64,000 nt of DNA from Novosphingobium sp. KA1 (GTDB lineage Bacteria > Pseudomonadota > Alphaproteobacteria > Sphingomonadales > Sphingomonadaceae). The stretch is taken from assembly GCF_017309955.1 (NCBI RefSeq), contig NZ_CP021248.1, positions 62,001 to 126,000 of the forward strand. Direction: 5' to 3'. Every line of letters starts with the position of its first letter. Within the stretch, counting starts at the first letter, position 1. Made by a program: the position numbers and the translations under genes. Positions 18,401 to 26,700 of this stretch are shown one piece after another. The notes under the pieces are model-generated. The model did no database searches, was not told where the DNA came from, and was given only the letters and a program-made list of their open reading frames with translations.

Positions 18401-18648
18401 TGAACATTCCCTGGGACCAGCCGGCAACGCTGATCGATCTGGACGGCAAGACGCCGGTGATCGGCGTGATGCTCGAATGCGTGATGCACTTCGCGCTTTT
18501 CAAGCCTTTCGCCAAGGAGCAGGCACGTATCCTGCTGACGCGGCCGGTGTTTCGCGAAGGCCGCAAGACCCGCACCTGGGTGCTCAATCCCGACGAAATC
18601 GAAAGACTGGTGGAGCGGCTCAAGGCCGAACGGGAGGCGTCCCGGTAG
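18397..18648 (+). CDS. Small conserved-looking hypothetical protein
   Basis: This 83-residue soluble protein begins with two ATGs (18397 and 18400) after a GCGGGGG ribosome site. It has no signal peptide or membrane helix. The sequence looks like a genuine small fold: an N-terminal beta-rich half (TLIDLDGKTPVIGVMLECVMHF), a basic middle (RPVFREGRKTRTWVLN) and a charged C-terminal helix (PDEIERLVERLKAERE). I do not recognise a family. It ends 10 bases before the convergent HDAC-like gene. Confidence 0.6.
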   Translation: MMNIPWDQPATLIDLDGKTPVIGVMLECVMHFALFKPFAKEQARILLTRPVFREGRKTRTWVLNPDEIERLVERLKAEREASR

Positions 18649-18658
18649 GTCGGCGCGA

Positions 18659-19576
18659 TCAGGCGGCAGCACCTGCGGCGATCGCGGCGGAAAGGGTGAG
18701 GATCGTGCGGGCGTGGCGCCAGGCCACGGCTTCGCGGTCGGCGCCGTAGCCGCCGCCCAGCGTGCTCGCCAGGGGAACGCCGCGAAGCCTGGCCTCTGTC
18801 GCCACAAACCGATCGCGCGCGGCAAGGCCTTCGTCGGTCAAGGACAGCCTGCCGAGCTTGTCGTCCGCGTGGGGATCGACGCCGGCCTGCAGCAGGATCA
18901 GGTCCGGCCCGAAATGATCGAGCGCCATGGGCAGCGATCCGGCAAGGGCATCGAGGTAGCCGGTGTCGCCGGTGCCATCGGGGAGGCCGACATCCAGCGA
19001 GGAGCGTGCCTTGCGGGCCGGGAAGTTCTTCTCGGCATGGATGGAAAGCGTGAAAATGTCGCCGCGCCCCGCGGTCAGGGCCGCCGTGCCGTCGCCCTGA
19101 TGCACGTCCAGATCGAGGATGAGGATGCGTGAGGCGCTGCCTTCCTCGATCAGCCGGTTGGCGGCCAGCGCCAGGTCGTTGAAGACGCAATATCCCGCGC
19201 CGGTATCGGCCAGGGCATGATGGCTGCCGCCGGCGGAATTCGCGGCATATCCGTGCTGCAGGGCGAGCTTCGCGGCGAGCCAGGTTCCACCGGGCGAGAG
19301 CTGCGATCGCCGGGAGATGCGTTCGTCGATCGCAAAACCGATCCGGCGCTGCTTGGCTTCCGACACCGCGCAGCCGATCACTTCGTCGACATAGGCCGGG
19401 TCGTGGACGGCCTCGAGCCATTCCCGCGGCATGACGTCCGGGGTGTGAACGCGCATCGCCGCGCCGCTTTTGCCAAGCGCCCGCATGACCAGCGCATACT
19501 TGTCATGCAGGAACGTGCCGGTGCGCTCGGTTGCGACCACGTAGCCGGGGTGATGGACGACATGCAGCATGGCCAT
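18659..19576 (-). CDS. Histone-deacetylase-superfamily amidohydrolase
   Basis: This 305-residue enzyme belongs to the arginase/deacetylase fold. Active-site histidines are at HH 119-120 in [15 protein letters not shown]. The zinc-binding [10 protein letters not shown] lies at 155-164, and another aspartate is in [15 protein letters not shown]. Bacterial members deacetylate acetylpolyamines or acetoin-utilisation targets (AcuC); the substrate cannot be told here. The start at ATG 19576 (or ATG 19570) is chosen because translation upstream to 19696 gives an Arg/Cys-rich stretch unlike the family. No strong ribosome site is visible. It follows the acetamidase-like gene by 70 bases on the same strand. 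Confidence 0.85.
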   Translation of the reverse strand: MAMLHVVHHPGYVVATERTGTFLHDKYALVMRALGKSGAAMRVHTPDVMPREWLEAVHDPAYVDEVIGCAVSEAKQRRIGFAIDERISRRSQLSPGGTWLAAKLALQHGYAANSAGGSHHALADTGAGYCVFNDLALAANRLIEEGSASRILILDLDVHQGDGTAALTAGRGDIFTLSIHAEKNFPARKARSSLDVGLPDGTGDTGYLDALAGSLPMALDHFGPDLILLQAGVDPHADDKLGRLSLTDEGLAARDRFVATEARLRGVPLASTLGGGYGADREAVAWRHARTILTLSAAIAAGAAA

Positions 19577-19646
19577 CGCGGTAGAACACCGAGGAACACA
19601 GGTCGAGCATGCATAGGCGCGCCGGGCCTCCCGGCGGCGGCCGGTG

Positions 19647-20954
19647 CTACCGGGGCGGCAGCAATGCCTTGTCGATGCGCGCGGCCACGCCGACACTGCG
19701 GCCTGCCAGGTTCGGGATCGAATAGCGCACCGCGCTTCCCAGGACTTTTGCCGCGTCGGACAGGCTCAGGCCGTAGTCCTGTTGCAGCCACTGTATCAGG
19801 CCCGTGGTCGCCGCCCGTGTCGCTTCATCGAGCGAGCCGGCCTGACCCAGCGTCATGATCTCGCCGGCCGTTTCGACCCGCGGCATCATGATGGCGGTTC
19901 CCTTGATGATCTCGACCGAGAATTCGACGTCCATCGAGGTCTCGAGTGCATATTGGGAGGTTTCGCCGTCACCCTGTAGGGCGTGTGCGTCGCCCAGGTA
20001 GAGCAAGGCGCCGGGCTGCTGCACGGGCAGGAGCACCGTGCTGCCCGCGACCACCTCGGGAAAGTCCATGTTGCCGCCCGCACGGCCGGTATCCCCCGTG
20101 GACAGCGGCGGCGAGGCGAAGCCGCTTGCCAGCCCGACCCCTCCCAGCATCGGTCGCAGCGGGATACGATAGCCGTTCAGCCGGCTCCCGGGCTCCTCCA
20201 GCGTCGCAAGGCCGTTTTCCCGGTCGAGGTGCCAGCGCACCGGGCGGCCAAGCTCGGAAGCCTTTGCACCCAGGCCCGCCCCCAGCACCCGTGTCACGAT
20301 CGTGTCGAGGCTCTCCGCCCAATCCCGGTTGGGGGTCAGCTTGCGGATGTGGATGGCCAGCGTGTCGCCTTGCCGTGCGCCCGCGACAAAGAAGGGTCCG
20401 GTCTGCGGATTGCCGAACAGGGCGCGGGTGACGCCCTGCGCGTCGATGCCGCCGGAATCGACGGTCGACGTGCGCACGATATCGCCGGGCCAGATCGTCA
20501 GGACCGGTTCGCGCTCCGCCGAGAAGCTGTTGGCAAACGAGTGCGGGGCATAGTCGATCACGCGCGGCCGAGCGGTCGGGCGCTCGGGCACGGGACGGGC
20601 GGAAATGGTGAATGTCTGGCGCCTGTCCGCGAAATTGTTGTCAGGGTAGTCGGCGGTGCCCGATAGCCGGCCATTTTCCAGTCGTACCTCGAAGCGATAC
20701 TCCGCCCCGCGCTGGTCGGTTGTCCGGAACCGCAGGGTCCGGCCGTCCACGGTCCCGGACAAGGGGGCACCGTCCCAGTCGCCGGAGACGACATTGCGCC
20801 GGATCGACAGGTCAAGCGTCGAATATTCCGGATTGCCCCATCGATCGACGGTCAGCACCCACTGACCGCCCAACGCGGACGGAGCCGGGGGCGAGGCCAG
20901 TGCCACGCTTGTCGACAGGCACAAGGCGCCAGCGGCTGTCATGGAACGCAACAT
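19647..20954 (-). CDS. Exported acetamidase/formamidase homologue
   Basis: This 435-residue protein has a signal peptide ([19 protein letters not shown]). The C-terminal region of about 310 residues matches the FmdA/AmdA family: [32 protein letters not shown], then [36 protein letters not shown]. Those enzymes hydrolyse small amides to ammonia and an acid. A beta-rich region of roughly 90 residues (about 28-115) precedes the catalytic domain and is not part of the standard enzyme. ATG 20954 follows GGGAGAGAG. A palindrome 19-34 bases upstream of the start suggests repressor control. Export implies periplasmic or surface amide hydrolysis. Confidence 0.85.
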   Translation of the reverse strand: MLRSMTAAGALCLSTSVALASPPAPSALGGQWVLTVDRWGNPEYSTLDLSIRRNVVSGDWDGAPLSGTVDGRTLRFRTTDQRGAEYRFEVRLENGRLSGTADYPDNNFADRRQTFTISARPVPERPTARPRVIDYAPHSFANSFSAEREPVLTIWPGDIVRTSTVDSGGIDAQGVTRALFGNPQTGPFFVAGARQGDTLAIHIRKLTPNRDWAESLDTIVTRVLGAGLGAKASELGRPVRWHLDRENGLATLEEPGSRLNGYRIPLRPMLGGVGLASGFASPPLSTGDTGRAGGNMDFPEVVAGSTVLLPVQQPGALLYLGDAHALQGDGETSQYALETSMDVEFSVEIIKGTAIMMPRVETAGEIMTLGQAGSLDEATRAATTGLIQWLQQDYGLSLSDAAKVLGSAVRYSIPNLAGRSVGVAARIDKALLPPR

Positions 20955-20972
20955 CGGCTCTCTCCCTTTACC

Positions 20973-20988
20973 GACTACATATGTAATC
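20973..20988. promoter_or_regulatory. Operator-like palindrome upstream of the acetamidase gene
   Basis: GACTACATATGTAATC pairs at seven of eight positions about its centre and lies within 35 bases of the start codon, a position expected of a repressor site. It resembles GntR/MarR-type ACATATGT operators; no regulator gene is adjacent. Confidence 0.4.
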
Positions 20989-21093
20989 AACAGGGGCGTT
21001 GGCAATGCGGAATGTGTTCACGCCGCTTGGAAGCGTGCCGCCGGTCGTTGCCGAAGTCCGGCCAGCAATCCCTTCGCGCGCAGGGCAAGAGAT

Positions 21094-21129
21094 AGGCCCT
21101 GCCTCACAGAAACTGCAGAGGCAGGGCCT
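21094..21129. repeat. 12-bp perfect hairpin
   Basis: AGGCCCTGCCTC at 21094-21105 and its exact reverse complement at 21118-21129 flank a 12-nt loop. There is no U-run, and no gene ends here, so its role is unknown. Confidence 0.55.
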
Positions 21130-21279
21130 GAGGTGGTATGCCCGGTTTTGCCCGGGTCAGATTGCACCTCTGACGCAGTGCATGGGGTGGTGTACTGGGG
21201 TCAGCACTTGCGATCAGAGTGGTACAGCGCCCGAGGCGGTGTGACAGGCGCACCCTAAGCGGAAAATCGGCTGAAGTGG

Positions 21280-21297
21280 TGTAAAGCAATGTAAAAT
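21280..21297 (-). promoter_or_regulatory. TTTACA direct repeat, probable response-regulator site
   Basis: On the minus strand it reads ATTTTACATTGCTTTACA, matching ATTTTACATCGTTTTACA at 27470-27487 at 16 of 18 positions. It lies about 80 bases upstream of the lipoprotein start. Confidence 0.5.
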
Positions 21298-21376
21298 TGC
21301 CGTTCACCCGGTTGCCAGGCAGGCACAAGGTGGGGTTACGACCTGGGAGGGGGTGTCACCTGCAAGGAGTTGGACG

Positions 21377-21943
21377 TTGACGAGTGCAGGAAGCCAGCAA
21401 GTGCGGTTTTGGGGGCGGTGGTCTGCCGTGGTCGCGTTGGCCATGCTCGCGGGATGTGCAGGCAAGCCGCCAGTGGTTGTCCAGACCTTTGGTGCCCTGC
21501 CGCCGCCCGGAAGTGTCCGGATGCTGGTGGACGGCAACGTGACCCGGCCTTTGGCTGACGAACTGGAGGCCGGGCTGGTCGCGCAGGGGTTCTCCGCTTC
21601 CGATCGGGGCGCGTATCTCGTGCAATTGACGGTGTCCGATCTTCCCGGCCGGGCGGGACTGTTCGCGCCGAGCGAAGGAGGGGCGTCGGCAGGTGCGTGG
21701 CTTTTGGCGCCCAGCCGGTCCAGATCGAGGATGCAGCGGGTTGTTGTCCTTTCGCTCTCGGACAGGGCGACCGGCCGAAACCTCTACCGCGTGCTCGCCA
21801 GCGAGCCCCGCAAGGCAGGCAAGACTGGCAAGGCAGGACGGGCAGGCAAGGCAGGAAAGGCAGGACGGGCAATCTCCGACGCGCGGATCGTGGAGGCGGT
21901 CGCGTCCAGGCTTGCCGCTGCGCGTCAGGCTCCGGTTGAGTGA
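21377..21943 (+). CDS. Small lipoprotein with a Lys/Ala/Gly repeat
   Basis: This 188-residue protein starts at TTG 21377, which sits seven bases after a strong AAGGAG site; a GTG at 21353 extends the frame without a site. The signal peptide ends in the lipobox LAGC (MLAGCAGKPP), so it should be lipid-modified. The mature domain contains GNVTRPLADELEAGLVAQGFSA, suggesting an alpha/beta fold as in small outer-membrane lipoproteins, but I do not recognise a family. Near the C-terminus a tandem repeat encodes KAGKTGKAGRAGKAGKAGRA. Its promoter shares a regulator-like motif with the FecR/CHASE2 operon, so it may be an output of that system. Confidence 0.72.
   Translation: MTSAGSQQVRFWGRWSAVVALAMLAGCAGKPPVVVQTFGALPPPGSVRMLVDGNVTRPLADELEAGLVAQGFSASDRGAYLVQLTVSDLPGRAGLFAPSEGGASAGAWLLAPSRSRSRMQRVVVLSLSDRATGRNLYRVLASEPRKAGKTGKAGRAGKAGKAGRAISDARIVEAVASRLAAARQAPVE
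21811..21870. repeat. Degenerate GGCAAGGCA-type tandem repeat in the lipoprotein gene
   Basis: About 60 bases consist of repeats built from GGCAAGGCAGGA/CGGGCA units, in frame, encoding alternating Lys/Arg-Ala-Gly. Such arrays are prone to slippage. Confidence 0.75.
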
Positions 21944-22012
21944 GTTTGCGACCTGACGGTCTGGAAACCGCTTGTCTTATGACATTACCGTCCGTTTGGG
22001 CCATGCTGGATT

Positions 22013-22044
22013 GCCCGGACCGGGGTGGCCACCCCGGTCCGGGC
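22013..22044. repeat. 32-bp perfect palindrome at the left side of the IS110 element
   Basis: The 16-base arm GCCCGGACCGGGGTGG is followed directly by its exact reverse complement with no spacer. It may be the first stem of a structured RNA of the IS element. Confidence 0.8.
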
Positions 22045-22178
22045 GGAAGGGGACGGATCGCGAAACCGCCGGTCGTTAAGGGACCGGGTTAGAGTAGGAT
22101 CGCCCCTTTCTTTTCCATCAGGCCCGAACGGATACCGGGGTTTTGGACCCGGATGACAAGCATGGGACAGCGGAAAAG
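22013..22178 (+). ncRNA. Candidate bridge-RNA region of the IS110 element
   Basis: The non-coding DNA before the transposase is rich in stems: the 32-bp palindrome, a CCGGTC/GACCGG hairpin near 22066-22085, GAAGGGG/CCCCTTTC pairing around it and a CCGGG/CCCGG hairpin near 22136-22155. IS110-family elements encode a bridge RNA in such an end. An 8-base word, ACGGATAC (22128-22135), recurs at the right end of the element (23126-23133), as expected if one loop specifies the donor DNA. Boundaries are not determined. Confidence 0.35.
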
Positions 22179-23120
22179 ATGAGCGACAATCTACCACAGA
22201 CAATCGGCATCGACATCTCCAAAGCGAGCCTCGATTGCCATGCCTACCCCGTCGGCGCCGAGCGCCAGTTTGCCAATACCGCCAAGGGGCACAAGGCGCT
22301 GATCGCCTGGCTGCGACAATGGCCGATCGAACGGATCGCCTACGAGGCAACCGGAACCTATCATCGCGCACTGGAGGCGGCGCTGACCAACTGGCCTTGT
22401 GTGAAGCTCAACCCTGAACGGGCCCGGCGCTTCGCCCAGGCGACTGGCACATTGGCCAAGACTGATCGCATTGACGCCATCCTGCTGGCTCGTATGGCCG
22501 CAACCTTGCAGCCAGCGGTCAGACCCGCTCGAAGCGCACAGCAGACCCAAATGGCGGAACTCATCAATGCCCGAGACGGCTTGGTTCGTGATCGCACCGC
22601 GCTCAAAAATCGTGAGAAAAATCTCACCATCGCGTTTCTCAAGCGCCAGTGTCGCCAGCGGCTCGAACAGATCGATCGACATATCGCGGCCCTCGACGCC
22701 GAGATCTCCAACCTGATCGCCGCCGATGCCGTACTCGCTCGTCGACACCAGATACTGACCAGCATCGCGGGTGTGGGAACGCTGACCGCCAACCAGCTCA
22801 TCGCCACCATGCCCGAACTCGGCAGCCTTGAGAACAAGCAGGCCGCGTCCCTTGCCGGCCTTGCACCGATCGCGCGGCAATCCGGACAATGGAAAGGCAA
22901 AAGCTTCATCCGCGGCGGACGTGCCAACGTGAGGCAGGCCCTCTATATGCCGGCCCTCGTCGCCGCCCGATACAACCCTGATCTCAAGGCAAAATACCAA
23001 CAACTCGTCACCGCAGGAAAGCCCGCCAAAATCGCCATCACCGCCGTCATGCGAAAACTCGTCGTGACCGCAAACGCTTTGCTCAAAGCCGATAGATGCT
23101 GGGCGCAATCTCAGGCTTGA
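22179..23120 (+). CDS. IS110-family DEDD transposase
   Basis: This protein of 313 residues has the N-terminal RuvC-like DEDD domain: TIGIDISKASLD, then RIAYEATGTYH, and TDRIDAILLARM. The C-terminal transposase-20 domain contains IAGVGTLTANQLIATMPELG and ASLAGLAPIARQSGQWKGKSFIRGGR, in which the serine region is catalytic. The frame is intact, so the element may be active. ATG 22179 fits the family's usual N-terminus; the frame can be extended to TTG 22143, but that lies in the structured non-coding region. The family moves by recombinase action guided by a bridge RNA. Confidence 0.93.
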   Translation: MSDNLPQTIGIDISKASLDCHAYPVGAERQFANTAKGHKALIAWLRQWPIERIAYEATGTYHRALEAALTNWPCVKLNPERARRFAQATGTLAKTDRIDAILLARMAATLQPAVRPARSAQQTQMAELINARDGLVRDRTALKNREKNLTIAFLKRQCRQRLEQIDRHIAALDAEISNLIAADAVLARRHQILTSIAGVGTLTANQLIATMPELGSLENKQAASLAGLAPIARQSGQWKGKSFIRGGRANVRQALYMPALVAARYNPDLKAKYQQLVTAGKPAKIAITAVMRKLVVTANALLKADRCWAQSQA

Positions 23121-23134
23121 TCATCACGGATACT

Positions 23135-25375
23135 CTAGCCGATGATCGGCAGGGCGAGGGTGAAGGTTGCCCCCTGGCCCGGTTCGCTTTCGCAGCGAAT
23201 GGCGCCGCCATGCCGCATCAGCACCGTGTGCACGAAACTCAGACCAAGCCCGACGCCATCGGTCTTGCGTCCGCCCCCCAGCGGAGCGCGGTGAAAGCGG
23301 TCGAATATCCGAAGCTTCTGTTCCGTCCCCAGCCCCGGGCCTTCATCGGCAATCGCACATAGCGCCCAGGCCCGGCCATCGGCGTCGACCTCGCGCTCCA
23401 GTGTGCAGCGGATGCCGCTTCCAGCCGGACTGTACTTGATCGCATTGTCCAGGATATTGATGAGCGCCCGTGTCATCAGCGAGCGTTCGACCTGCACCAT
23501 CAGGCGCGCGTGCGTCTCGCTTGTCTCGATGTCGAGCGACCTGGCGGAAAGCTGCGGCCATAGATCGTCGACGGCGTCGATCATCATGTCGTTCAGCGAC
23601 ACTTCCTCCAGGGTATAGTCCAGCGCTTCCGCCCTTGCGAGCTGGACGAAGCCATCGGCAAGGCCCAGCGTGCGCTCCGCGTAATGCCGTATGCGCCGCG
23701 CAACCTCGGGGGCGATGGTTTCCGCCGGCGCCGTTTCCAGCACGGCAAGGATGGACGCCTGCGGAGAGCGCATGTCGTGGGTGAGCAGTTCGAGGATGTC
23801 GTCGCGCTGCCGCTGGGCTGCCCGCGCTTCGCTCACGTCCATGAACTGGACGATCCAGCCAAGGAAATTGCCCGCCAGCGAGCGTTGCGGCGCAAAGCGT
23901 ATGGCAAAGGAATGGCCGTCGCGCGTCAATGTGTCATAGGCCACCGGGGCACCTTCGGCGCGCGTCGGCAGGGATAGCGGCTCGCCGGAACCAGGCTGCT
24001 GGAACCTGGCGAGAATGCCAAGGATGCGCGGCGGCGGATCGCCGCAAACCGCAGCTTTGCCGAACAGCGTTCTGGCGCAGGCATTGGCGAGCAGGATGTC
24101 GCCCTGCACGTTGGTGACAATGGTGGCATCGGGCAACTGGTCCAGCCGGTCGGCGATGAAGTGCTTCATGTCGCGATTGTCGGCGATCGCCGCGGTCAGC
24201 AGCGCGATCGTCGAGGGCAGGGCGGCTTGCGGTTTCTCCGCATGGTTTTGCGGGAAGATGGACCGGTCGGACCGCAGCCACTCGAGTTCGCGGCGCATGA
24301 ACTGCTGGGTAATGGCCAGTTGCCGCCAGCCCCACACCGGGTAGACGATGCAGAGCGCCAGCAAGGCGGCGCAGGGCGGCAACCATACCCGAAGGTAAAG
24401 CAGGCAGGCCGCGCTGATCGCAAGCACGGCCATCGCGTTGACCATCAGGCACAGTGATGGGGAGAAGCGCGCCAGCGGACCCATCATCAGCATCAGCAGC
24501 CATAGCGGCGTCAGCGTGAACAGCATGGTGGCCGCCAGGCCGGCCTTCCGGATCAGCCGGTGGTCCAGAAGGGCGCTGAGGAGGTGGGCATCTATCTCCA
24601 GCCCCGATGCGGTGCCGCGCCCCGAAACCGGATAACGGGGGGCCAGGCCGGACGCGGTTGTGCCCACGAGCACTATCTTTCCGGCCAGCACGTCACGGGG
24701 GACGTTTCCATCGAGCAGCGCCGAGGCCGACACGCGGCGCCAGCGGTCGGGCCCGGTGAAGGGGATCATGGAGCCATTGGCGGAAACGGCATCGCCGGGA
24801 ACGAGGGCGAGGTGCACCCGTTCCATCAGGTGCTGCCGGATCGGCGAGGCGCCGAGTTCGAGAAGGGCGGTGCGCACGACCCCGTCCGGGTCGAACGGAT
24901 AGTCAGTAAAGCCGATGCCGGCGGCCGCCTTGCGGAGCAGGGCAATGGGTTCGACGACGTCGGCAGGCATGTCCGATCGGTCGGGCACGCTGACGAACAG
25001 CGGCAGAAAGACAGGGCCGGCCGCGGCACGGGTCATCGCGGCGGCGAGCCGCGCGTCGTCGGCTGGCGCGGCGGGTTCGGTGAACAGAACGTTGTAAGCG
25101 ATCGCGCGCGGGCGTGCCGCGGCGATCCTGTCGATCATCGCGGCATGGACGCTGCGCGGCCAGGGCCACCGGCCTATGCGGGCAATGCTATGATCGTCGA
25201 TTTCGACCAGCGCGATGCCTTGGTTGCTGCCCTGGCCGTCAAGCTGCTGGAGATGGTCGTAGACGAGATTGTCGATCCGCGACAACGAGCCTTCCGAAGC
25301 CAGCCAGGCCGTCAACAGGCTCGCGAGGATGGCGATGATCCACCACTGGACCTTCAGGCGAAGGCCAAGGTTCAC
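23135..25375 (-). CDS. CHASE2-domain sensor histidine kinase
   Basis: This 746-residue membrane kinase starts with a transmembrane helix and then a CHASE2 periplasmic domain (about 35-280, with GIALVEIDDHSIARIGRWPWPR). Three transmembrane helices and a PAS-like domain (about 400-500) follow. The HisKA domain reads LLTHDMRSPQASIL (phospho-acceptor His near residue 531). The HATPase domain contains NAIKYSP, DEGPGLG and GVGLGLSFVH. It starts at GTG 25375, overlapping the FecR gene stop by four bases. It forms a three-gene unit with the LysM-FecR protein and a response regulator. The IS110 element abuts its stop codon, so any downstream gene of the original operon has been displaced. Confidence 0.92.
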   Translation of the reverse strand: MNLGLRLKVQWWIIAILASLLTAWLASEGSLSRIDNLVYDHLQQLDGQGSNQGIALVEIDDHSIARIGRWPWPRSVHAAMIDRIAAARPRAIAYNVLFTEPAAPADDARLAAAMTRAAAGPVFLPLFVSVPDRSDMPADVVEPIALLRKAAAGIGFTDYPFDPDGVVRTALLELGASPIRQHLMERVHLALVPGDAVSANGSMIPFTGPDRWRRVSASALLDGNVPRDVLAGKIVLVGTTASGLAPRYPVSGRGTASGLEIDAHLLSALLDHRLIRKAGLAATMLFTLTPLWLLMLMMGPLARFSPSLCLMVNAMAVLAISAACLLYLRVWLPPCAALLALCIVYPVWGWRQLAITQQFMRRELEWLRSDRSIFPQNHAEKPQAALPSTIALLTAAIADNRDMKHFIADRLDQLPDATIVTNVQGDILLANACARTLFGKAAVCGDPPPRILGILARFQQPGSGEPLSLPTRAEGAPVAYDTLTRDGHSFAIRFAPQRSLAGNFLGWIVQFMDVSEARAAQRQRDDILELLTHDMRSPQASILAVLETAPAETIAPEVARRIRHYAERTLGLADGFVQLARAEALDYTLEEVSLNDMMIDAVDDLWPQLSARSLDIETSETHARLMVQVERSLMTRALINILDNAIKYSPAGSGIRCTLEREVDADGRAWALCAIADEGPGLGTEQKLRIFDRFHRAPLGGGRKTDGVGLGLSFVHTVLMRHGGAIRCESEPGQGATFTLALPIIG

Positions 25376-26700
25376 TTGCCCGCTCCGACCCTCAGTTCAT
25401 TGGTGGACGACCACTTGGTGTAAATGCGTTCCGGGCCCGTCGTCATGCTCATGACGCGCCAGTAATAGGTTCCGCCGGGAAGGTCGGTGATGACGAAGCT
25501 CGATCCTTTCAATCCGGTTTGATCGGCGACGGCGCCGGATCCGTCCGGATTGCGGGAAAGCTGAAAGCGGAACTGCGTGCCCGCAAGGTCGGGCCCGAGG
25601 TCGGGGGCATCCCAGCGGAACAGGTATTGGCGGTACTTGCCGGCGCGTCCTTCCTCGATGCTGGTGCGCAGGCGGTTGAGGCGTCTTTCGAAGCTGTAGG
25701 TGGAGGGCAGCCCTTCCAGACCGTTGGCGTCGATGGCCGAGGAACGCACGAAGTAGGTTCCGTTGCCGATGCCGCTGAACTGCGCTTCCGGCCCGTCCGA
25801 GCGGGTTTCGTCGATCGCCTCCAGGAAGCCCGCGTCCCGCGCGATCTGGATGTGGTAGGCCGCGGCGCCGGCAACCGGCTGCAACGCGAAACGCAGTGCC
25901 TCTTCGTCCTGAACCTTGTCAGCGGCGGTCAGGGCAGGCGGGGGAAGAAGCGGGACCGGATCGGGCAGGCTATCCTTGGTGCCGAAGCCGGCAGCGACCA
26001 GTTGCTCCACCTGGCCGCTTTCGCGAAACGCCACTTTCCCTTCAACGACCTCGACACGGGAACTGCTGTCTTGCGGATCGTAATTGACGCGGAACCGGGT
26101 GCCGCGCACCGAGGTCATGGCCCGCGGCGTCTGGAACTGGAAGGTGCTGTGGGGGTCCGTCATCGGCGTCACCGAACCCGTTGCCTGTCCGCGCGCGATC
26201 GTGAAGCGCCGCTCCACCGAATCCGCAAGCAGGGTGCGACGCAGCAGCTCGACCATGACCAGCGCCCTGGAGGGCAGCGATACCGTACTGGCATCGGGCA
26301 GGCGGAGCGTGACGAAGGAGCGGTCTGCCGTCTCCAGCAGGTCGCCTTCCTTCACTTTCATCCCGACCATCGCGGTGCGGGCCCCAACCAGGACTTTGCC
26401 GGAATAGCTCAGCACCGTTGCCTCGATGGGTTCCCGGCGCAGCAATGCGCGCGGGATCTTCAGGGTGCGGCCGGTCGGGATACGGCGCGGATTGGCGATG
26501 CGGTTCAGCTTCTGCACCACGGCATAGCCACCGGGGTTTGCCAGGTAGCGGATGGCGAGATCGTAAAGGGTGTCGCCCTTCAGTACCTTGTATTCGACAT
26601 GTTCCGCCGGGCTGCGGGCGCAGACCGGGCTGGACGACAGCAAGGAGGCACCGGCCAAGAGCCAGAGGGCGTGCCGGGGGCGTGTGCGGGGGGACGTCAT
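25372..26700 (-). CDS. LysM and FecR domain periplasmic protein
   Basis: This 442-residue protein has a signal peptide (LWLLAGASLLSSSPVCA). A LysM motif (YKVLKGDTLYDLAIRYLANPGGYAVVQKLN, about 38-67) suggests peptidoglycan binding. A FecR domain follows (about 130-215, with VTLRLPDASTVSLPSRALVMV and TSVRGTRFRVNY). The C-terminal half looks like two fibronectin-III-type segments. FecR domains relay or bind signals in the periplasm. The start overlaps the regulator's stop (ATGA), and the stop overlaps the CHASE2 kinase start (GTGA). I infer that it is the periplasmic partner that feeds a cell-wall signal to the kinase. Confidence 0.88.
   Translation of the reverse strand: MTSPRTRPRHALWLLAGASLLSSSPVCARSPAEHVEYKVLKGDTLYDLAIRYLANPGGYAVVQKLNRIANPRRIPTGRTLKIPRALLRREPIEATVLSYSGKVLVGARTAMVGMKVKEGDLLETADRSFVTLRLPDASTVSLPSRALVMVELLRRTLLADSVERRFTIARGQATGSVTPMTDPHSTFQFQTPRAMTSVRGTRFRVNYDPQDSSSRVEVVEGKVAFRESGQVEQLVAAGFGTKDSLPDPVPLLPPPALTAADKVQDEEALRFALQPVAGAAAYHIQIARDAGFLEAIDETRSDGPEAQFSGIGNGTYFVRSSAIDANGLEGLPSTYSFERRLNRLRTSIEEGRAGKYRQYLFRWDAPDLGPDLAGTQFRFQLSRNPDGSGAVADQTGLKGSSFVITDLPGGTYYWRVMSMTTGPERIYTKWSSTNELRVGAGK

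Larger units (their letters stand above)
20955..21376. other. Intergenic region between divergent acetamidase and lipoprotein genes
   Basis: This 422-bp gap has no convincing gene. It holds an operator-like palindrome at 20973-20988, a stable hairpin at 21094-21129 and a TTTACA direct repeat at 21280-21297. Confidence 0.6.
22013..23134 (+). mobile_element. IS110-family insertion sequence (boundaries approximate)
   Basis: The element consists of a structured left non-coding end, a single DEDD transposase gene and a short right end. IS110 elements usually lack terminal inverted repeats and target duplications, so the ends cannot be fixed from one copy. The right end must lie close to 23134, because the neighbouring CHASE2 kinase gene ends at 23135. 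It separates the lipoprotein gene from the kinase operon without visibly breaking either. Confidence 0.7.

Noticed and set aside
22129..23133. CGGATAC on both sides of the transposase as a 7-bp target-site duplication
   Set aside because: IS110 elements normally make no such duplication and the left copy is too close to the transposase start to leave room for the usual non-coding end; an RNA-donor match explains it better.
22090..23137. TAGAGTA / TACTCTA as terminal inverted repeats of the IS
   Set aside because: The match is only 7 bases, IS110-type elements usually lack terminal repeats, and the right copy overlaps the neighbouring kinase gene's stop codon. It was left unassigned.
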